Assembly: GCA_025965975.1 (NCBI GenBank)
Contig: JAOPVX010000200.1
Coordinates: 1 to 64,000 of the forward strand
Length of the DNA stretch: 64,000 nucleotides
Source of the DNA: Mycobacterium sp.
GTDB lineage: Bacteria > Actinomycetota > Actinomycetes > Mycobacteriales > Mycobacteriaceae
Direction of reading: 5' to 3'
Shown: one piece after another, positions 41,983-51,564 of the stretch
Numbering within the stretch: the first letter of the stretch is position 1
Layout of the letters: each line of letters starts with the position of its first letter
Notes under the pieces: model-generated
The model's database searches: none
What the model was told of the DNA's origin: nothing
Seen by the model: only the letters and a program-made list of their open reading frames with translations
Translations under genes and position numbers: made by a program

Positions 41983-42639
41983 ATGCTGAATCGTTTTGCC
42001 GCACTGGCCGCCTGCTCGCTGATCCCGCTCGGAACCGCACCGATCGCGTTGGCCGACCCGCCGGCCGACGACCCCGGGCCACCGCCGGACAACGGCGTCG
42101 TCGCGTCTGCTGACCCAGGCATCGTGACGTCCCCGGATGGCTGGGTGCTGACCGTGGTCGCCAAGGACGAGACTCAGCTGCCGGTGGCACCGCTGACCAC
42201 GGCCACTTCGTCGCGCGAGTATCTCGTGGGCGGCACGTTCACCGGAACGGTCACCGGCGGGGGCAAGACCAGCCTGAACGGCGGGGTTCTGGAGGCCGGC
42301 TACCAGATCGGCTGCGGCATCGAACTCGGCCAGGTCAGGCTCATCGGCCAGGCCGGCATCAGCTTGGGCGCCGCCCCCGGCTTGGCCTCTATCGCAAACG
42401 TCCAGGCCCCGCTTTCCGGCACGATCGAGATCCACCCCAAGCCGGGCACAGTGACCACCGTCACCGTCGACAAGAAGACGTTCAAGGCCGCTCCCGTGCG
42501 CGTCACCCTGAAGGACACGCACATCAAGGTCGACGGCTGCGTCGGTCAGTCCTTCATTCGGTCTTACGCGACGCTGACAAGCTCGACCACCGATACCGAC
42601 GACGTGGTCGCCTACTACGGCGTCACCAAAGCCGTCTGA
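41983..42639 (+). CDS. MspA-family porin-like protein (second of a tandem pair)
   Basis: 218 residues from the ATG at 41983 (MLNRFAALAACSLIPLGTAP, cleavage near ALADPPA). It parallels the first copy block for block: VVAKDETQLPVAPLTTATSS, SREYLVGGTFTGTVTGGGKT, EAGYQIGCGIELGQ and CVGQSFIRSYATLTSST, ending VTKAV like its neighbour. The purine-rich CGAAAGAAAAC precedes the ATG. The shared C terminus and close spacing indicate local gene duplication; the linker and middle are the most diverged parts. Likely cotranscribed with the first copy and perhaps with the next proline-rich gene 8 bases downstream. Confidence 0.85.
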   Translation: MLNRFAALAACSLIPLGTAPIALADPPADDPGPPPDNGVVASADPGIVTSPDGWVLTVVAKDETQLPVAPLTTATSSREYLVGGTFTGTVTGGGKTSLNGGVLEAGYQIGCGIELGQVRLIGQAGISLGAAPGLASIANVQAPLSGTIEIHPKPGTVTTVTVDKKTFKAAPVRVTLKDTHIKVDGCVGQSFIRSYATLTSSTTDTDDVVAYYGVTKAV

Positions 42640-42647
42640 CGTCAGGC

Positions 42648-43358
42648 ATGGATTCGACACGTAAGAGAGTGGCCGCCGCGAAACTCGCGGCAGCCGGGTT
42701 CATCAGCGTCGGAGCGGCGGTCGCATTTGCGGCGACTGCCGCTGCTGACGACCCTCCGCCGCCGGACCCGGCGCCAGTTGCCATTGATCCCGCGGCACCG
42801 CCGCCACCGGCAGGTCCGATGATTCCAGGGGTCGGCGCGCCGCTGGGCCCGGCCGGGTTTGGGGTGCTGGCGCAGAACGGACAGCCAGCCAACCCGTCCG
42901 CGCTCGGTGCGCCCCCGGTAGTCGGGCTCGATCAAACCACCGTGCTGGGCCAGAATGCGATTCCCTCGGCGCCGGGTGCGGATCCGGGTGCGGTCCCGAA
43001 CCTCAATGTGTTCAACAACGCCTACGGGGTGCAGCAGTGCCTGGTGCCCTCGGCACCCGGCAAGTGCGACCAATTCGGCGTCGCTCCCGGTGACGAGAAC
43101 GCGGACGTCCCCAAGCGGCAGTGGCTGGGACGGTACGTCGACATGTACCGCGCCGGGATGCTCAAGGGTGGGCTGCTGGGCCAGATGCCGCAGGAACAGC
43201 TCGGTGAACCGCTGCCCGGTACCGCGCCGCCGCCAGGGACCAACGTCCCGAAGGGGCTAGATCAATTCCAGCCCGACCCGCCGCCACCGCCGGGCGCACC
43301 TGTCCCGCCTCCGGCGCCGGGTGCACCGCCGCTGCTGCCACCGCCACCGGCGGGCTGA
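42648..43358 (+). CDS. Proline-rich secreted protein
   Basis: 236 residues. The N-terminal signal is RKRVAAAKLAAAGFISVGAA, with cleavage near ATAAADDPP. Pro/Ala/Gly-rich regions flank a short conserved core, NLNVFNNAYGVQQCLVPSAP then GKCDQFGVAPGDEN, with two Cys and a KRQWLGRYVDMYRAGMLKGG helix. The C terminus is almost pure Pro/Ala/Gly. This architecture occurs in mycobacterial exported proline-rich proteins of unknown role. A strong hairpin follows the stop. Confidence 0.75.
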   Translation: MDSTRKRVAAAKLAAAGFISVGAAVAFAATAAADDPPPPDPAPVAIDPAAPPPPAGPMIPGVGAPLGPAGFGVLAQNGQPANPSALGAPPVVGLDQTTVLGQNAIPSAPGADPGAVPNLNVFNNAYGVQQCLVPSAPGKCDQFGVAPGDENADVPKRQWLGRYVDMYRAGMLKGGLLGQMPQEQLGEPLPGTAPPPGTNVPKGLDQFQPDPPPPPGAPVPPPAPGAPPLLPPPPAG

Positions 43359-43387
43359 GGGGCTGCGCGCCAGACAGTTTGAGCGCG

Positions 43388-43419
43388 ACGGGGTCACATC
43401 CGAAAGGGTGTGGCCCCGT
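43388..43419 (+). terminator. Terminator-like hairpin after the proline-rich gene
   Basis: ACGGGGTCACATCC, loop GAAA, GGGTGTGGCCCCGT: all 14 positions pair (two G-U), closed by a stable GNRA-type loop. The stem can extend through CGCG/CGCG with a small bulge. Only TTT follows, which is common for mycobacterial terminators. It lies 30 bases after the stop and 70 bases before the next gene. Confidence 0.65.
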
Positions 43420-43491
43420 TTCGCGTCTGCTCCACCGTCGTGTCCGTTTTCCGCCAGCATCGCGGACGGTTGTCTTCCTACCGTCGTCGGT

Positions 43492-44694
43492 ATGCAAACG
43501 GACGTCATCTCGGACGCGCGCGCCGTGGTCCTTTCGGCACCTGTGGTCTGGGTCATGGCCCTTGCGGCCGCGGTGGGCACCGCCAGCATCTATCCCCTTC
43601 AACCTGCGATCGCGGACGTGGCAGGGTCTCTGCACGCATCGCTTGCGACGGTCGGCTTCGCCCTGGCGTGCGGACCACTTGGGTACCTCGTGGGACTCGC
43701 GCTGTTGGTGCCGCTGGTTGACCGGTTCGCGCCAAGGTATGTGCTCTCAACGCAGTTCAGCGCACTGGCCATCGCATTGGCCGTCAACGCTGTCGTCGGC
43801 ACACCACGGCTTCTGGGCCTTGTCGTCGGTGTGGTGGGCGCCGGATCTTCGGTGGGTGCGCAATTGAGTTCTGTCGCAGGGCGTTTCGCGAACCCCCGGC
43901 GCCGGGCCACAGTGCTGGGCATCGTCACCACGGGGATCTCGGCGGGAATCCTGGTAGGACGAATCCTCGGTGGGTGGCTGAATGACGAGATCGGCTGGCG
44001 TGGAATGTTTCTCGTGTTCGCGAGTGTGTGCGCCTTCGTTGCGGTGTCAGCGTTCTTCGTGCTGCCCGGTGGGGCAGGGAGTGTCACGTCGGGTTACCTC
44101 GCGTCGCTTCGCCGCCTGCCCGTTCTGTATGTCCGTTGCGCGCCGCTTCGGCTCGCGGCCGGCCGCGGGGCGCTCTGGTTTTTCGCGTTCTGCGCGGTGT
44201 GGGCGGGTCTCGGGGTCGCGCTGTCGCAGCCGCCGTTCTCGTATTCGTCCGAGCGCATCGGCGGGTACGCGTTCGCCGGGTTGCTTGGCATCGTCGCCAC
44301 CCGCGTGGCCGGCGCGTGGACGGACAGGGTGGGCGCGCGCAAAGTGCTCCTGGTCGGACTCGTCGTCGCCGTGGCCGCGGCCGCGACACTGGGCGCTTGC
44401 CTGGCGAACACCGCCATGACACTGGCCTGCCTTGGGCTCTTCGACGCCGGTCTGTTCGCCGCTCAAGTCGCCAACCAGAGCACCGTTCTGGCGATCGACC
44501 CGGCTGCACCCGCGCAACTCAACAGCGCCTACATGCTTGTCTACTTCGTCGGCGGCAGCCTCGGCACCGCGTTCGGTGCGGCCGCCGTCGGGTGGGTCGG
44601 ATGGCCCGCAACCACAGCTATCGCCGCAGGCGCCAGTGCGCTCGCGATGATCATCACCGTCGCCGTTCGTCCTGACACCCGGTCACTACGCTGA
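43492..44694 (+). CDS. Major facilitator superfamily transporter
   Basis: About 400 residues from the ATG at 43492 ([20 protein letters not shown]), with twelve hydrophobic helices. Residues resemble the MFS loop signatures, [13 protein letters not shown] after helix 2 and the [22 protein letters not shown] repeat (here [15 protein letters not shown]) mid-protein. This places it with sugar/drug efflux MFS proteins. The substrate cannot be predicted. It is 4 bases upstream of echA14 on the same strand. M. tuberculosis has lipQ (Rv2485c) rather than a transporter next to echA14. Confidence 0.88.
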   Translation: MQTDVISDARAVVLSAPVVWVMALAAAVGTASIYPLQPAIADVAGSLHASLATVGFALACGPLGYLVGLALLVPLVDRFAPRYVLSTQFSALAIALAVNAVVGTPRLLGLVVGVVGAGSSVGAQLSSVAGRFANPRRRATVLGIVTTGISAGILVGRILGGWLNDEIGWRGMFLVFASVCAFVAVSAFFVLPGGAGSVTSGYLASLRRLPVLYVRCAPLRLAAGRGALWFFAFCAVWAGLGVALSQPPFSYSSERIGGYAFAGLLGIVATRVAGAWTDRVGARKVLLVGLVVAVAAAATLGACLANTAMTLACLGLFDAGLFAAQVANQSTVLAIDPAAPAQLNSAYMLVYFVGGSLGTAFGAAAVGWVGWPATTAIAAGASALAMIITVAVRPDTRSLR

Positions 44695-44698
44695 GGCG

Positions 44699-45451
44699 GT
44701 GCCCTATCCAATACTGATCCAGGTCGACGATCACGTCGCCCTCATCACGGTCAACGACCCAGAACACCGCAACGCCGTAACCGCGGAGATCTCGGCCGCC
44801 CTGCGCGCGGCGGTCGACGCCGCGGAAGCCAACCCCGACGTGCACGCGCTCATCGTGACCGGCGCCGGCAAGGCGTTCTGCGCCGGCGCCAACTTGAGCG
44901 CGCTTGGCGCCGCCACCGAGGACGGCTTGCGCGGCATCTATGACGGCTTCCTCGCGCTCGCCAACTGTGCGCTGCCCACAATCGCGGCGGTCAACGGCGC
45001 GGCGGTCGGCGCCGGGTTGAATCTGGCGCTGGCCGCCGACGTCCGGATCGCCGGTCCGGCGGCGCTGTTCGACCCGCGGTTCCAGAAGCTCGGCATCCAT
45101 CCTGGCGGCGGCGCGACGTGGATGCTGCAGCGCGCCGTCGGCGTGCAAGTGGCCCGTGCCTCGCTGCTTTTCGGCATGCGCTTCGACGCCGAGGCCGCGG
45201 TGCGGTACGGGCTGGCGCTCGAGATCGCCGATGATCCCGTTGCGTCGGCACGGGCACTCGCCGCCGGACCGGCCGCCGCGCCCCGCGACGTGGTGATCGC
45301 CACCAAGGCATCCATGCGCGCGACCGCCAACCCCGGCGTCGTCGACACCGAGCAGCACCGGATCGCCGTGGACACCGAGCTGGGGCCTCAGGCCGCCTCG
45401 ATCACGTCACCGGAGTTCGCACAACGCTTGGCGGCCGCCCAGCGCAGGTGA
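44699..45451 (+). CDS. echA14: Enoyl-CoA hydratase/isomerase family protein (EchA14)
   Basis: 250 residues from a GTG start. Crotonase-fold hallmarks: [20 protein letters not shown], the first oxyanion-hole segment [17 protein letters not shown] and the second [20 protein letters not shown], then [20 protein letters not shown]. The catalytic Glu pair expected for a hydratase is not obvious: the usual third-motif position reads KLGIHPGGG, where hydratases have Glu. True hydratase activity is therefore uncertain. Sequence and length match Rv2486 as I recall it. It converges on bkdC with 1 base between stops. Confidence 0.9.
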   Translation: MPYPILIQVDDHVALITVNDPEHRNAVTAEISAALRAAVDAAEANPDVHALIVTGAGKAFCAGANLSALGAATEDGLRGIYDGFLALANCALPTIAAVNGAAVGAGLNLALAADVRIAGPAALFDPRFQKLGIHPGGGATWMLQRAVGVQVARASLLFGMRFDAEAAVRYGLALEIADDPVASARALAAGPAAAPRDVVIATKASMRATANPGVVDTEQHRIAVDTELGPQAASITSPEFAQRLAAAQRR

Positions 45452-45452
45452 C

Positions 45453-46652
45453 CTACAGATCGAGCAGCGCCAGCTCCGGCGCCTCGATGAGGTAGCGCAG
45501 TTCGCGCAGGAATGCCGCGACCGCAGCGCCGTCGACGATGCGATGGTCGAAGGCACACGTCAGTGGCATTGTCGGTCGCACAACCACTTCGCCGTCGACG
45601 ACCACCGGGCGCGGCTTCAGTGAGCCCATCCCGAGGATGGCCGCCTCCGGGTAGTTGATCACCGGAACGCCCTCGTCCAACCCCAGCGCGCCGAAGTTGG
45701 ACACCGTGAATGTGGACCCCTGCAGTTCGGACGGTTTGAGCGTGCCGGCGCGCGCGTCGCGGATGAGCCGCGCGACCACGCCCGCCAGCTCCCGGGTGGT
45801 CTTGTCGTGCGCATCGCTGACGACGGGCACCAGCAGCCCCCGCGGAGCCGCCACGCCGAACCCAAGATGCACGGCCGGGTGCAGGTGGATCTGCGGCCCG
45901 TCGGTGGTGTCCAGCCACGTCGAGTTCAAGTTCGGGTGGTGCCGCAGCGCGATCGTCAACAGTCGCAGGGTCAGCACGAACGGCGTGATCGGCGACTCGT
46001 CATCGGTGGCGTCGCGCAGGCGGTCACGCAACCGCATCAGGCTCGAGCAGTCAACATGAACACCGGCGTGTGCGTCCGGTATCTGCCTGCGCGACAACGT
46101 CATCCGGTGAGCCATCTCGGCCTGCACGCCGCGCACCGCCACCATCTCCGGGGTCGGCGCCGACCTACCCGCCGCGGCGAGGACATCCTCCCGCGTGATC
46201 ACCCCGTCGGGACCGGAACCCGTCACCAGGGAGAGGTCGACGTTCAACTCGGCGGCCAGCTTTCGCACCGGCGGCTTGGCCCGCGGGCGCTCACCGACCG
46301 ACGCTCGCCTGCTGGTGTCCATGTCGTCGTCGGCCCCGTAGCCGACCAGAACCGGCTTGCGCACTCCGTTGGCGCTTGGCGGCGGGGCGACGGGCTCGGA
46401 TTCGGCCACCGACATCGCGATGCGAACGAGGATCGAGCCAACGGTCAGCGTCTCGCCTTCGGCACCGCCCAGCTCCACGACCCGCCCGGCGTACGGACTG
46501 GGAACCTCGACCTCGGCCTTGTTGGTTTCCACCGTGCACAGTGTCTGGTTCAGTTCGACGTCGTCGCCGACCGCGACGTTCCAGCCGGTGATCGTCGCGT
46601 CTTCGAGGCCTTCGCCCAGGTCCGGGACGAGAAACTCCTTCACGGCGCTCAC
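45453..46652 (-). CDS. bkdC: Branched-chain alpha-keto acid dehydrogenase E2 (dihydrolipoamide acyltransferase)
   Basis: 399 residues with E2 domain order: lipoyl domain with lipoylated Lys45 in ETNKAEVEV, a Pro/Ala linker, a peripheral-subunit-binding domain ([20 protein letters not shown] and [15 protein letters not shown]) and a catalytic acyltransferase domain ending in the HxxxDG motif FDHRIVDG (His370). It transfers branched acyl groups to CoA. Its start overlaps the bkdB stop by 4 bases. Homologue Rv2495c belongs to the BkdABC complex of M. tuberculosis, which uses the shared E3 Lpd encoded elsewhere. Confidence 0.95.
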   Translation of the reverse strand: MSAVKEFLVPDLGEGLEDATITGWNVAVGDDVELNQTLCTVETNKAEVEVPSPYAGRVVELGGAEGETLTVGSILVRIAMSVAESEPVAPPPSANGVRKPVLVGYGADDDMDTSRRASVGERPRAKPPVRKLAAELNVDLSLVTGSGPDGVITREDVLAAAGRSAPTPEMVAVRGVQAEMAHRMTLSRRQIPDAHAGVHVDCSSLMRLRDRLRDATDDESPITPFVLTLRLLTIALRHHPNLNSTWLDTTDGPQIHLHPAVHLGFGVAAPRGLLVPVVSDAHDKTTRELAGVVARLIRDARAGTLKPSELQGSTFTVSNFGALGLDEGVPVINYPEAAILGMGSLKPRPVVVDGEVVVRPTMPLTCAFDHRIVDGAAVAAFLRELRYLIEAPELALLDL

Positions 46653-47740
46653 GGCTGCACCATTGCCCGCTCAACGCAGTCCAACAGCCGGTCTGGGCCC
46701 GGCAGCCACAGCTTCTCCAGCCGGGCAGGCGGATACGGCGTGTCAAACCCGGTGGCGCGCAACACCGGTGCCTCGAGGTCGTAGAACAGCTCCTCCTGAA
46801 TGCGGGCCGCCAGTTCGGCGCCGAAGCCCAGCGTGCGCGGTCCTTCATGCATCACCACCGCCCGGCCGGTCTTGCGCACCGAGTCAGCGATAGTGTCGAA
46901 GTCGAGCGGGTTCAACGACCGCAGGTCGATGACCTCCAGGCCCCAGCCGTGCTGGTCGGCCGCCAAGTCGGCGGCGCTCATGGCGGTCGCGACCAGCGAC
47001 CCGTACGTGACCACGGTGACGTCCGCGCCGGTGCGACGGACCGCGGCGCGTCCGAAAGGCAGTGCGGGTGCGTTCGTGTCGAGGGCTTCGCGGGTCCAGT
47101 ACCGCCGTTTGGGTTCCAGATAAATCACCGGGTCGCGGCTCGTGATCGACTGACGCAGCAGCCAATACGCGTCCGACGGCGTCGACGGCACCACCACTTT
47201 CAGGCCCGCGGTGTGCAGCCAGTAGCTTTCGGTGGACTCGGAATGGTGTTCCACCGCCCCGATTCCGCCGAACGACGGAATGCGGATGGTCACCGGCATG
47301 TCGACGTCGCCGCGGGTGCGCATCCGGTACTTCGCCAAATGGCTGACCATCTGATCGAACGCCGGCGCGGCGAACCCGTCGAACTGGATCTCGGGCACCG
47401 GCACGAAACCGCGGATCGCCATTCCAATCGCGATCCCGACGATGGCCGACTCCGCCAGCGGCGTGTCGAAACATCGTTGCCCGCCGAAGGTGTCGGCCAG
47501 CCCCTCGGTCACCCGGAACACGCCGCCGAGCGTGGCGACGTCTTCCCCGAACACCAGGACCCGCTCGTCGGCCGCCATCGCGTCGTGCAACGCGCGGTTT
47601 ATCGCCTGCGCCATGGTCAGTGTCGGTACCGCGGTCAGCATCGGGTCTGCGCCGATTCCCCGGTCCCTTCGCTCCTGCCCTCCGAGTGGCTCAGGCGCGT
47701 CGTCGCCGTGCATCGGCGGTCGTTCGATGATTTGAGTCAT
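46649..47740 (-). CDS. bkdB: Branched-chain alpha-keto acid dehydrogenase E1 beta subunit
   Basis: 363 residues. The transketolase central domain and C-terminal domain are visible: [20 protein letters not shown] then [60 protein letters not shown], and the C-terminal [20 protein letters not shown]. With BkdA it forms the thiamine-diphosphate E1 that decarboxylates branched 2-keto acids. The first ~33 residues are poorly ordered, so a later start is possible. One base after bkdA, 4-base overlap with bkdC. Confidence 0.95.
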   Translation of the reverse strand: MTQIIERPPMHGDDAPEPLGGQERRDRGIGADPMLTAVPTLTMAQAINRALHDAMAADERVLVFGEDVATLGGVFRVTEGLADTFGGQRCFDTPLAESAIVGIAIGMAIRGFVPVPEIQFDGFAAPAFDQMVSHLAKYRMRTRGDVDMPVTIRIPSFGGIGAVEHHSESTESYWLHTAGLKVVVPSTPSDAYWLLRQSITSRDPVIYLEPKRRYWTREALDTNAPALPFGRAAVRRTGADVTVVTYGSLVATAMSAADLAADQHGWGLEVIDLRSLNPLDFDTIADSVRKTGRAVVMHEGPRTLGFGAELAARIQEELFYDLEAPVLRATGFDTPYPPARLEKLWLPGPDRLLDCVERAMVQP

Positions 47741-47741
47741 C

Positions 47742-48866
47742 TCAGGCCTCCCTGGCCAACTCGGTCAGCAATTCCTCGCGCTGTCGCACCAACTCGGGCG
47801 TGATGTCGTGGTAGACCGTGTCGAACATCTCGGTGACATCGAAGTCGTCGGCATCGACGACCGACTCGCGCAGTTCGGTGCGCAGCCGCTTCGACCTGGC
47901 CGAAACCCGCTCCTCCAACCGCTCGCTCCATACCCCCACCGATTGCAGGTACCTGCGGTACCGCGGAATGGGATCAAGGGCCAGCCAGTGCTCGAGCTCC
48001 GCCTGAGACCGGTAACGGGTCGGGTCATCAGAGGTGGTGTGCGGACCCAGCCGATAGGTGACGGCTTCGATCAGGGTCGGGCCGCCGCCCTCCCTCGCCC
48101 GCTGTGCCGCCTCGGCCATCACCGCATAGCAGGCCAGCACGTCGTTGCCGTCGACCCGGATGCCCGGCATCCCGTAGCCGATCGCCCTGTGCGCGATCGA
48201 CGGCGCCGCCATCTGGTGGCTGACCGGCGTCGAGATGGCCCACTGGTTGTTCTGTACGAAGAACACGCAAGGCGCATTGAACACCGCGGCGAGGTTGAGC
48301 GCCTCATGCGCGTCGCCTTCACTGGTGGCGCCGTCGCCGAGGAAGGCCACGGTCACCGAATCCTCGCCCAGCCGTTGTGCGGCCATCGCCGCCCCCACCG
48401 CATGCAACCCGTGCGTGCCGATCTGGATCGATATCGGGGCGCAACACTTCTTGGTGAATCCGAGCCCGCCGTGCCACTTGCCGCGCCAGACGGCGCCCAT
48501 CTGGGCCGGCGTGATGCCGCGCAGCAGGAACGCGCCGATCTCGCGGTATTGGGGGAACAACCAGTCGGTCTTGCGCAGGCACGCCGCGGCGCCGATCTGA
48601 GCCGCCTCCTGGCCCCGACACGACGCGAACAGGGCCAGCTCACCCTGCCGCTGCAGATTCACGAATTCGGTGTCGAGCTCGCGAGTGACGACCATCATCT
48701 CGTAGAGCCAGCCCAGGGTTTCGGGCGGCAATTCGCGGGTGTAGCGATGCTCAGACGTTGGCGCCCCATTCGGCGCTACAAGTTGGACCGGCTCCATGCC
48801 AACGGCCGGTGGCACGTCAGTCGCCGCAGATGCCAGCGGCGCGGGCGCCGCAGATAACTCAGCCAT
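47742..48866 (-). CDS. bkdA: Branched-chain alpha-keto acid dehydrogenase E1 alpha subunit
   Basis: 374 residues starting MAELSAAPAPLA at 48866, chosen because GAAGGAGG lies a few bases upstream; a longer frame to 48890 has no such site. The thiamine-diphosphate motif is GDGATSEGDAHEALNLAAVF with the closing NN (VFFVQNNQWAIS). The phosphorylation-loop equivalent is YRLGPHTTSDDPTRYR. Catalyses the decarboxylation step on 2-keto acids from Leu, Ile and Val. It is separated from citE by a 96-base gap, the largest in this operon, which could hold a secondary promoter. Homologue: Rv2497c. Confidence 0.95.
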   Translation of the reverse strand: MAELSAAPAPLASAATDVPPAVGMEPVQLVAPNGAPTSEHRYTRELPPETLGWLYEMMVVTRELDTEFVNLQRQGELALFASCRGQEAAQIGAAACLRKTDWLFPQYREIGAFLLRGITPAQMGAVWRGKWHGGLGFTKKCCAPISIQIGTHGLHAVGAAMAAQRLGEDSVTVAFLGDGATSEGDAHEALNLAAVFNAPCVFFVQNNQWAISTPVSHQMAAPSIAHRAIGYGMPGIRVDGNDVLACYAVMAEAAQRAREGGGPTLIEAVTYRLGPHTTSDDPTRYRSQAELEHWLALDPIPRYRRYLQSVGVWSERLEERVSARSKRLRTELRESVVDADDFDVTEMFDTVYHDITPELVRQREELLTELAREA

Positions 48867-48962
48867 ACCGCCTCCTTCAGGTGACGGCATGTTCCGCCGT
48901 CGAACCGCGAGGTGCTCAGCGCGGAGGCGGTCAGAGCAAAACCCCTTGTGAGAGGCCTCCAG

Positions 48963-49784
48963 CTAGTTGCCGGGGTGAGGCGCTAGCTGGACGATGCGCT
49001 CTGCTCGCCGCAGCACTGGGGCATCTACCATTATGCCTTCGAACTGGAAGACACCGCGCTCATCGCGGGCGGCCGCCAGCACGTGTCGCGCCCATTCCAC
49101 CTGGTCGGGGGTTGGCGCATAGCCGGCGCGAATGACCGCCACCTGCGATGGGTGGATCGCGACCTTCGCGTCGAAACCGACGGCCACCGCGTCGTCGACC
49201 TCCTTGGCCAGGCCGTCGAGGTCCTTGATGTTCAGGTACACCGAATCCAGCGCCATCGTCCCGTACGCCTTGGCCGCAAGAAGCGTCTGCGACCGCACGT
49301 GCTTGGCGACGTCGCGATACGTGCCGTCCGCGTGGCGATTAGCGGTGCCGCCCAGAACCGCGAACAGATCCTCAGCTCCCCACATCAACGCGAGCGCATT
49401 GTCCATCCGCGCCAACTCGCTGACCGCCAACGCGCCCAACGGAGTTTCGATCAGCACCACCACATCCAGCGGCGCGAGGTCACGAACCTGCTGCGCGTCT
49501 TCGGTTTTCGCCAGCATCACGGTCGCGTAAGAAGTACGCGACAGCGCTTCGAGGTCGAGTTGATGGTCGGCCGTCGCGCTCGGGTTGATGCGCACGACAG
49601 TGCGGTCCGCGTCCAGCGGCGTCTCGATCAGCGCAGTACGGGCCGCTTCCCGGTCCTTGGCGGCAACACCGTCTTCCAGGTCGAGAATCACCACATCGGC
49701 TGCCGCGGCCGCCTTTTCGAATCGCTCAGGGCGATCGGCAGGACAGAACAACCATGCCGGGCCGGTCTGATTGAGCGGCATCAA
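48963..49784 (-). CDS. citE: HpcH/HpaI-type CoA lyase (CitE-like)
   Basis: 273 residues of the CitE-like TIM-barrel family: ADVVILDLEDGVAAKDREAA, RTVVRINPSAT, DVVVLIETPLGALAVSELAR, WGAEDLFAVLGG, and KVAIHPSQVAVIRAGYAPT. Glu and Asp ligands for Mg are in the IETP and GAED motifs. No citrate lyase alpha/gamma subunits are present. The M. tuberculosis homologue Rv2498c has been reported as a citramalyl-CoA / (R)-HMG-CoA-type lyase acting in itaconate and leucine breakdown. Position in a leucine-degradation operon agrees. Start overlaps the MaoC gene stop by 4 bases. Confidence 0.93.
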   Translation of the reverse strand: MMPLNQTGPAWLFCPADRPERFEKAAAAADVVILDLEDGVAAKDREAARTALIETPLDADRTVVRINPSATADHQLDLEALSRTSYATVMLAKTEDAQQVRDLAPLDVVVLIETPLGALAVSELARMDNALALMWGAEDLFAVLGGTANRHADGTYRDVAKHVRSQTLLAAKAYGTMALDSVYLNIKDLDGLAKEVDDAVAVGFDAKVAIHPSQVAVIRAGYAPTPDQVEWARHVLAAARDERGVFQFEGIMVDAPVLRRAERIVQLAPHPGN

Positions 49785-50296
49785 TTCGCTCGGTCGGTGT
49801 CGCCGGCAGGCCGCTTGCGCACCATCGTCTTTCGCGATGCGGTGGCCACGACGTCGCCGTGCTGATTGCGGCCGGTGTGGGCGAAAGTCACGATTCCCTC
49901 GCCGGGACGACTCTTTGACTCTCGCTTGTCGGTCACCTCTGTCTCGGCGTACAGCGTGTCCCCGTGGAAAAGTGGCTTGGGGAAGGCGACCTCACCGAAG
50001 CCGAGGTTGCCCACGATCGTCCCCTGCGTCAGCTGGGCCACCGACAAACCGACCAGCGTCGACAACGTGAACATCGAATTCACCAGACGCTGGTTGAAGG
50101 GCGGCAGCGCGTCGGAGAACGCCGCGTCCAGGTGTAGTGCCTGGGTGTTCATGGTGAGCGTGGTGAACAGCACGTTGTCGGCTTCGGTGATGGTGCGGCC
50201 CGGGCGGTGCTGGTAGCTGACCCCGGTCTCGAACTCCTCGAACCACAACCCGCGCTGGACGACAATCTTTTTCGGCGGGCTACCCGGCCCGCTCAC
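49781..50296 (-). CDS. MaoC-like acyl-CoA hydratase (Rv2499c type)
   Basis: 171 residues with a hotdog fold: FEEFETGVSYQHRPGRTITE, ADNVLFTTLTMNTQALHLD (hydratase segment), FNQRLVNSMFTLSTLVGLSV and VAFPKPLFHGDTLYAETEVT. It resembles mesaconyl/itaconyl-CoA hydratase-like MaoC proteins that accompany CitE-like lyases. The likely step is hydration of a branched unsaturated CoA ester for the adjacent lyase. Overlaps both neighbours by 4 bases. Homologue: Rv2499c. Confidence 0.9.
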   Translation of the reverse strand: MSGPGSPPKKIVVQRGLWFEEFETGVSYQHRPGRTITEADNVLFTTLTMNTQALHLDAAFSDALPPFNQRLVNSMFTLSTLVGLSVAQLTQGTIVGNLGFGEVAFPKPLFHGDTLYAETEVTDKRESKSRPGEGIVTFAHTGRNQHGDVVATASRKTMVRKRPAGDTDRAN

Positions 50297-51564
50297 AGAC
50301 CCGCCTGCCGCGCGATCAGCATCAACTGCACCTCCGTGGTCCCTTCGCCGATCTCGAGGATCTTGCTGTCCCGGTAGTGACGCGCCACCGCGAACTCGTT
50401 CATGAAACCGTAGCCACCGAAGATCTGCGTGGCGTCGCGGGCATTGTCCATCGCTGCCTCGCTGGCCACCAGTTTGGCGATGGCGGCCTGCTTCTTGAAC
50501 GGCTTGCCGGACAGCATCATCGCGGCGGCGTCGTAGTAGGCGGTGCGGGCGGTGTGGGCGCGTGCCTCCATGCGGGCGATCTTGAAGGCGATCGCCTGGT
50601 TGGCGCCGATCTTCTGGCCGAACGCCTCCCGTTGCTTGGCGTACTTCACGCTTTCGTCGACGCAGCCCTGTGCCGCGCCGACCGACAGCGCCGCGATGGC
50701 GACCCGGCCCTCATCGAGGATGCGCAGGAAGTTGGCGTAGCCGCGGCCGCGTTCACCGAGCAGGTTCTCCTGCGGCACCCGCACGTCGTCGAAGCTCAGC
50801 GGGTGGGTGTCCGACGCGTTCCAGCCCACCTTGTTGTACGCGGGTTCCGCGGTGTATCCCGGGGTGGGAACCGGCACCAGGATCGTCGAGATCTCCTTGC
50901 GGCCATGCTCATCCCCCGAGTCGTCCCCCTGCCCTTCTGGCGGGTGGGCCCCCAGCTTGCGAGGGTGGGCCCCCAGCTTGCGAGGGGAGTGCCCCCAGTG
51001 CTCCTGCCCCATGGAACCGGCTTCGCCGGTGACTGCGGTGACGGTGACGAGCTTGGTGATGTCGGTGCCGGAGTTGGTGATGAACTGCTTGCTGCCGTTG
51101 ATGATCCAGTGCCCGTCGTCGAGGCGGGCAGTTGTCTTCGTCGCTCCGGCGTCGGTGCCACCACCGGGTTCGGTGAGGCCGAACGCGCCAAGCGCACGCC
51201 CACTTGTCAACTGCGGCAACCATTCCTGTTTCTGCGACTCGTTGCCGAAGCGGTACACCGGCATGGCGCCCAGCGACACGCCCGCCTCAAGGGTGATCGC
51301 CACACTCTGGTCCACCTTGCCGAGTTCCTCCAGCGCCAGGCACAGCGCGAAGTAGTCGCCGCCCATGCCGCCGTACTCTTCGGGGAACGGCAGACCGAAC
51401 AGGCCCATGTCGGCCATTCCCGATACGACCTCGTACGGGAACGAATGCTCTTCGTCGTGCTTGGCCGCGACGGGCACCACCACGCTCTGCGCGAAGTCGC
51501 GCACCGTCTTGGCGAGCTGTTCGTAATGATCGGGCAGCGTCCCGGTAGCCAGAAAATCGCTCAT
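50293..51564 (-). CDS. fadE19: Acyl-CoA dehydrogenase FadE19 (isovaleryl-CoA type) carrying a repeat insertion
   Basis: 423 residues. FAD-dependent acyl-CoA dehydrogenase: [72 protein letters not shown], and [20 protein letters not shown] with the [10 protein letters not shown] motif. The catalytic Glu is expected in the C-terminal third, just before the IFGGYG segment. Between residues ~181 and 221 an unusual hydrophilic insert contains [15 protein letters not shown]. It is encoded by a perfect 21-base tandem repeat and lies in a surface loop between beta strands, where homologues go directly to [14 protein letters not shown]. The frame is intact, so it may be tolerated. Role: second step of leucine catabolism. 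Confidence 0.93.
   Translation of the reverse strand: MSDFLATGTLPDHYEQLAKTVRDFAQSVVVPVAAKHDEEHSFPYEVVSGMADMGLFGLPFPEEYGGMGGDYFALCLALEELGKVDQSVAITLEAGVSLGAMPVYRFGNESQKQEWLPQLTSGRALGAFGLTEPGGGTDAGATKTTARLDDGHWIINGSKQFITNSGTDITKLVTVTAVTGEAGSMGQEHWGHSPRKLGAHPRKLGAHPPEGQGDDSGDEHGRKEISTILVPVPTPGYTAEPAYNKVGWNASDTHPLSFDDVRVPQENLLGERGRGYANFLRILDEGRVAIAALSVGAAQGCVDESVKYAKQREAFGQKIGANQAIAFKIARMEARAHTARTAYYDAAAMMLSGKPFKKQAAIAKLVASEAAMDNARDATQIFGGYGFMNEFAVARHYRDSKILEIGEGTTEVQLMLIARQAGL
50942..50983. repeat. Two perfect tandem 21-base units inside fadE19
   Basis: Two identical 21-base units, GGGTGGGCCCCCAGCTTGC plus GA, run head to tail. A partial, diverged third copy (GGGGAGTGCCCCCAG) follows at 50984-50998. 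The unit resembles GC-rich CCCCCAGCTTGCGAGG mini-repeats normally seen between mycobacterial genes. On the coding strand it is read in frame as RKLGAHP repeats. Confidence 0.85.

Noticed and set aside
48867..48962. Possible attenuator between citE and bkdA
   Set aside because: Only a weak GGAGGCCTC palindrome, no stable hairpin or leader peptide seen.
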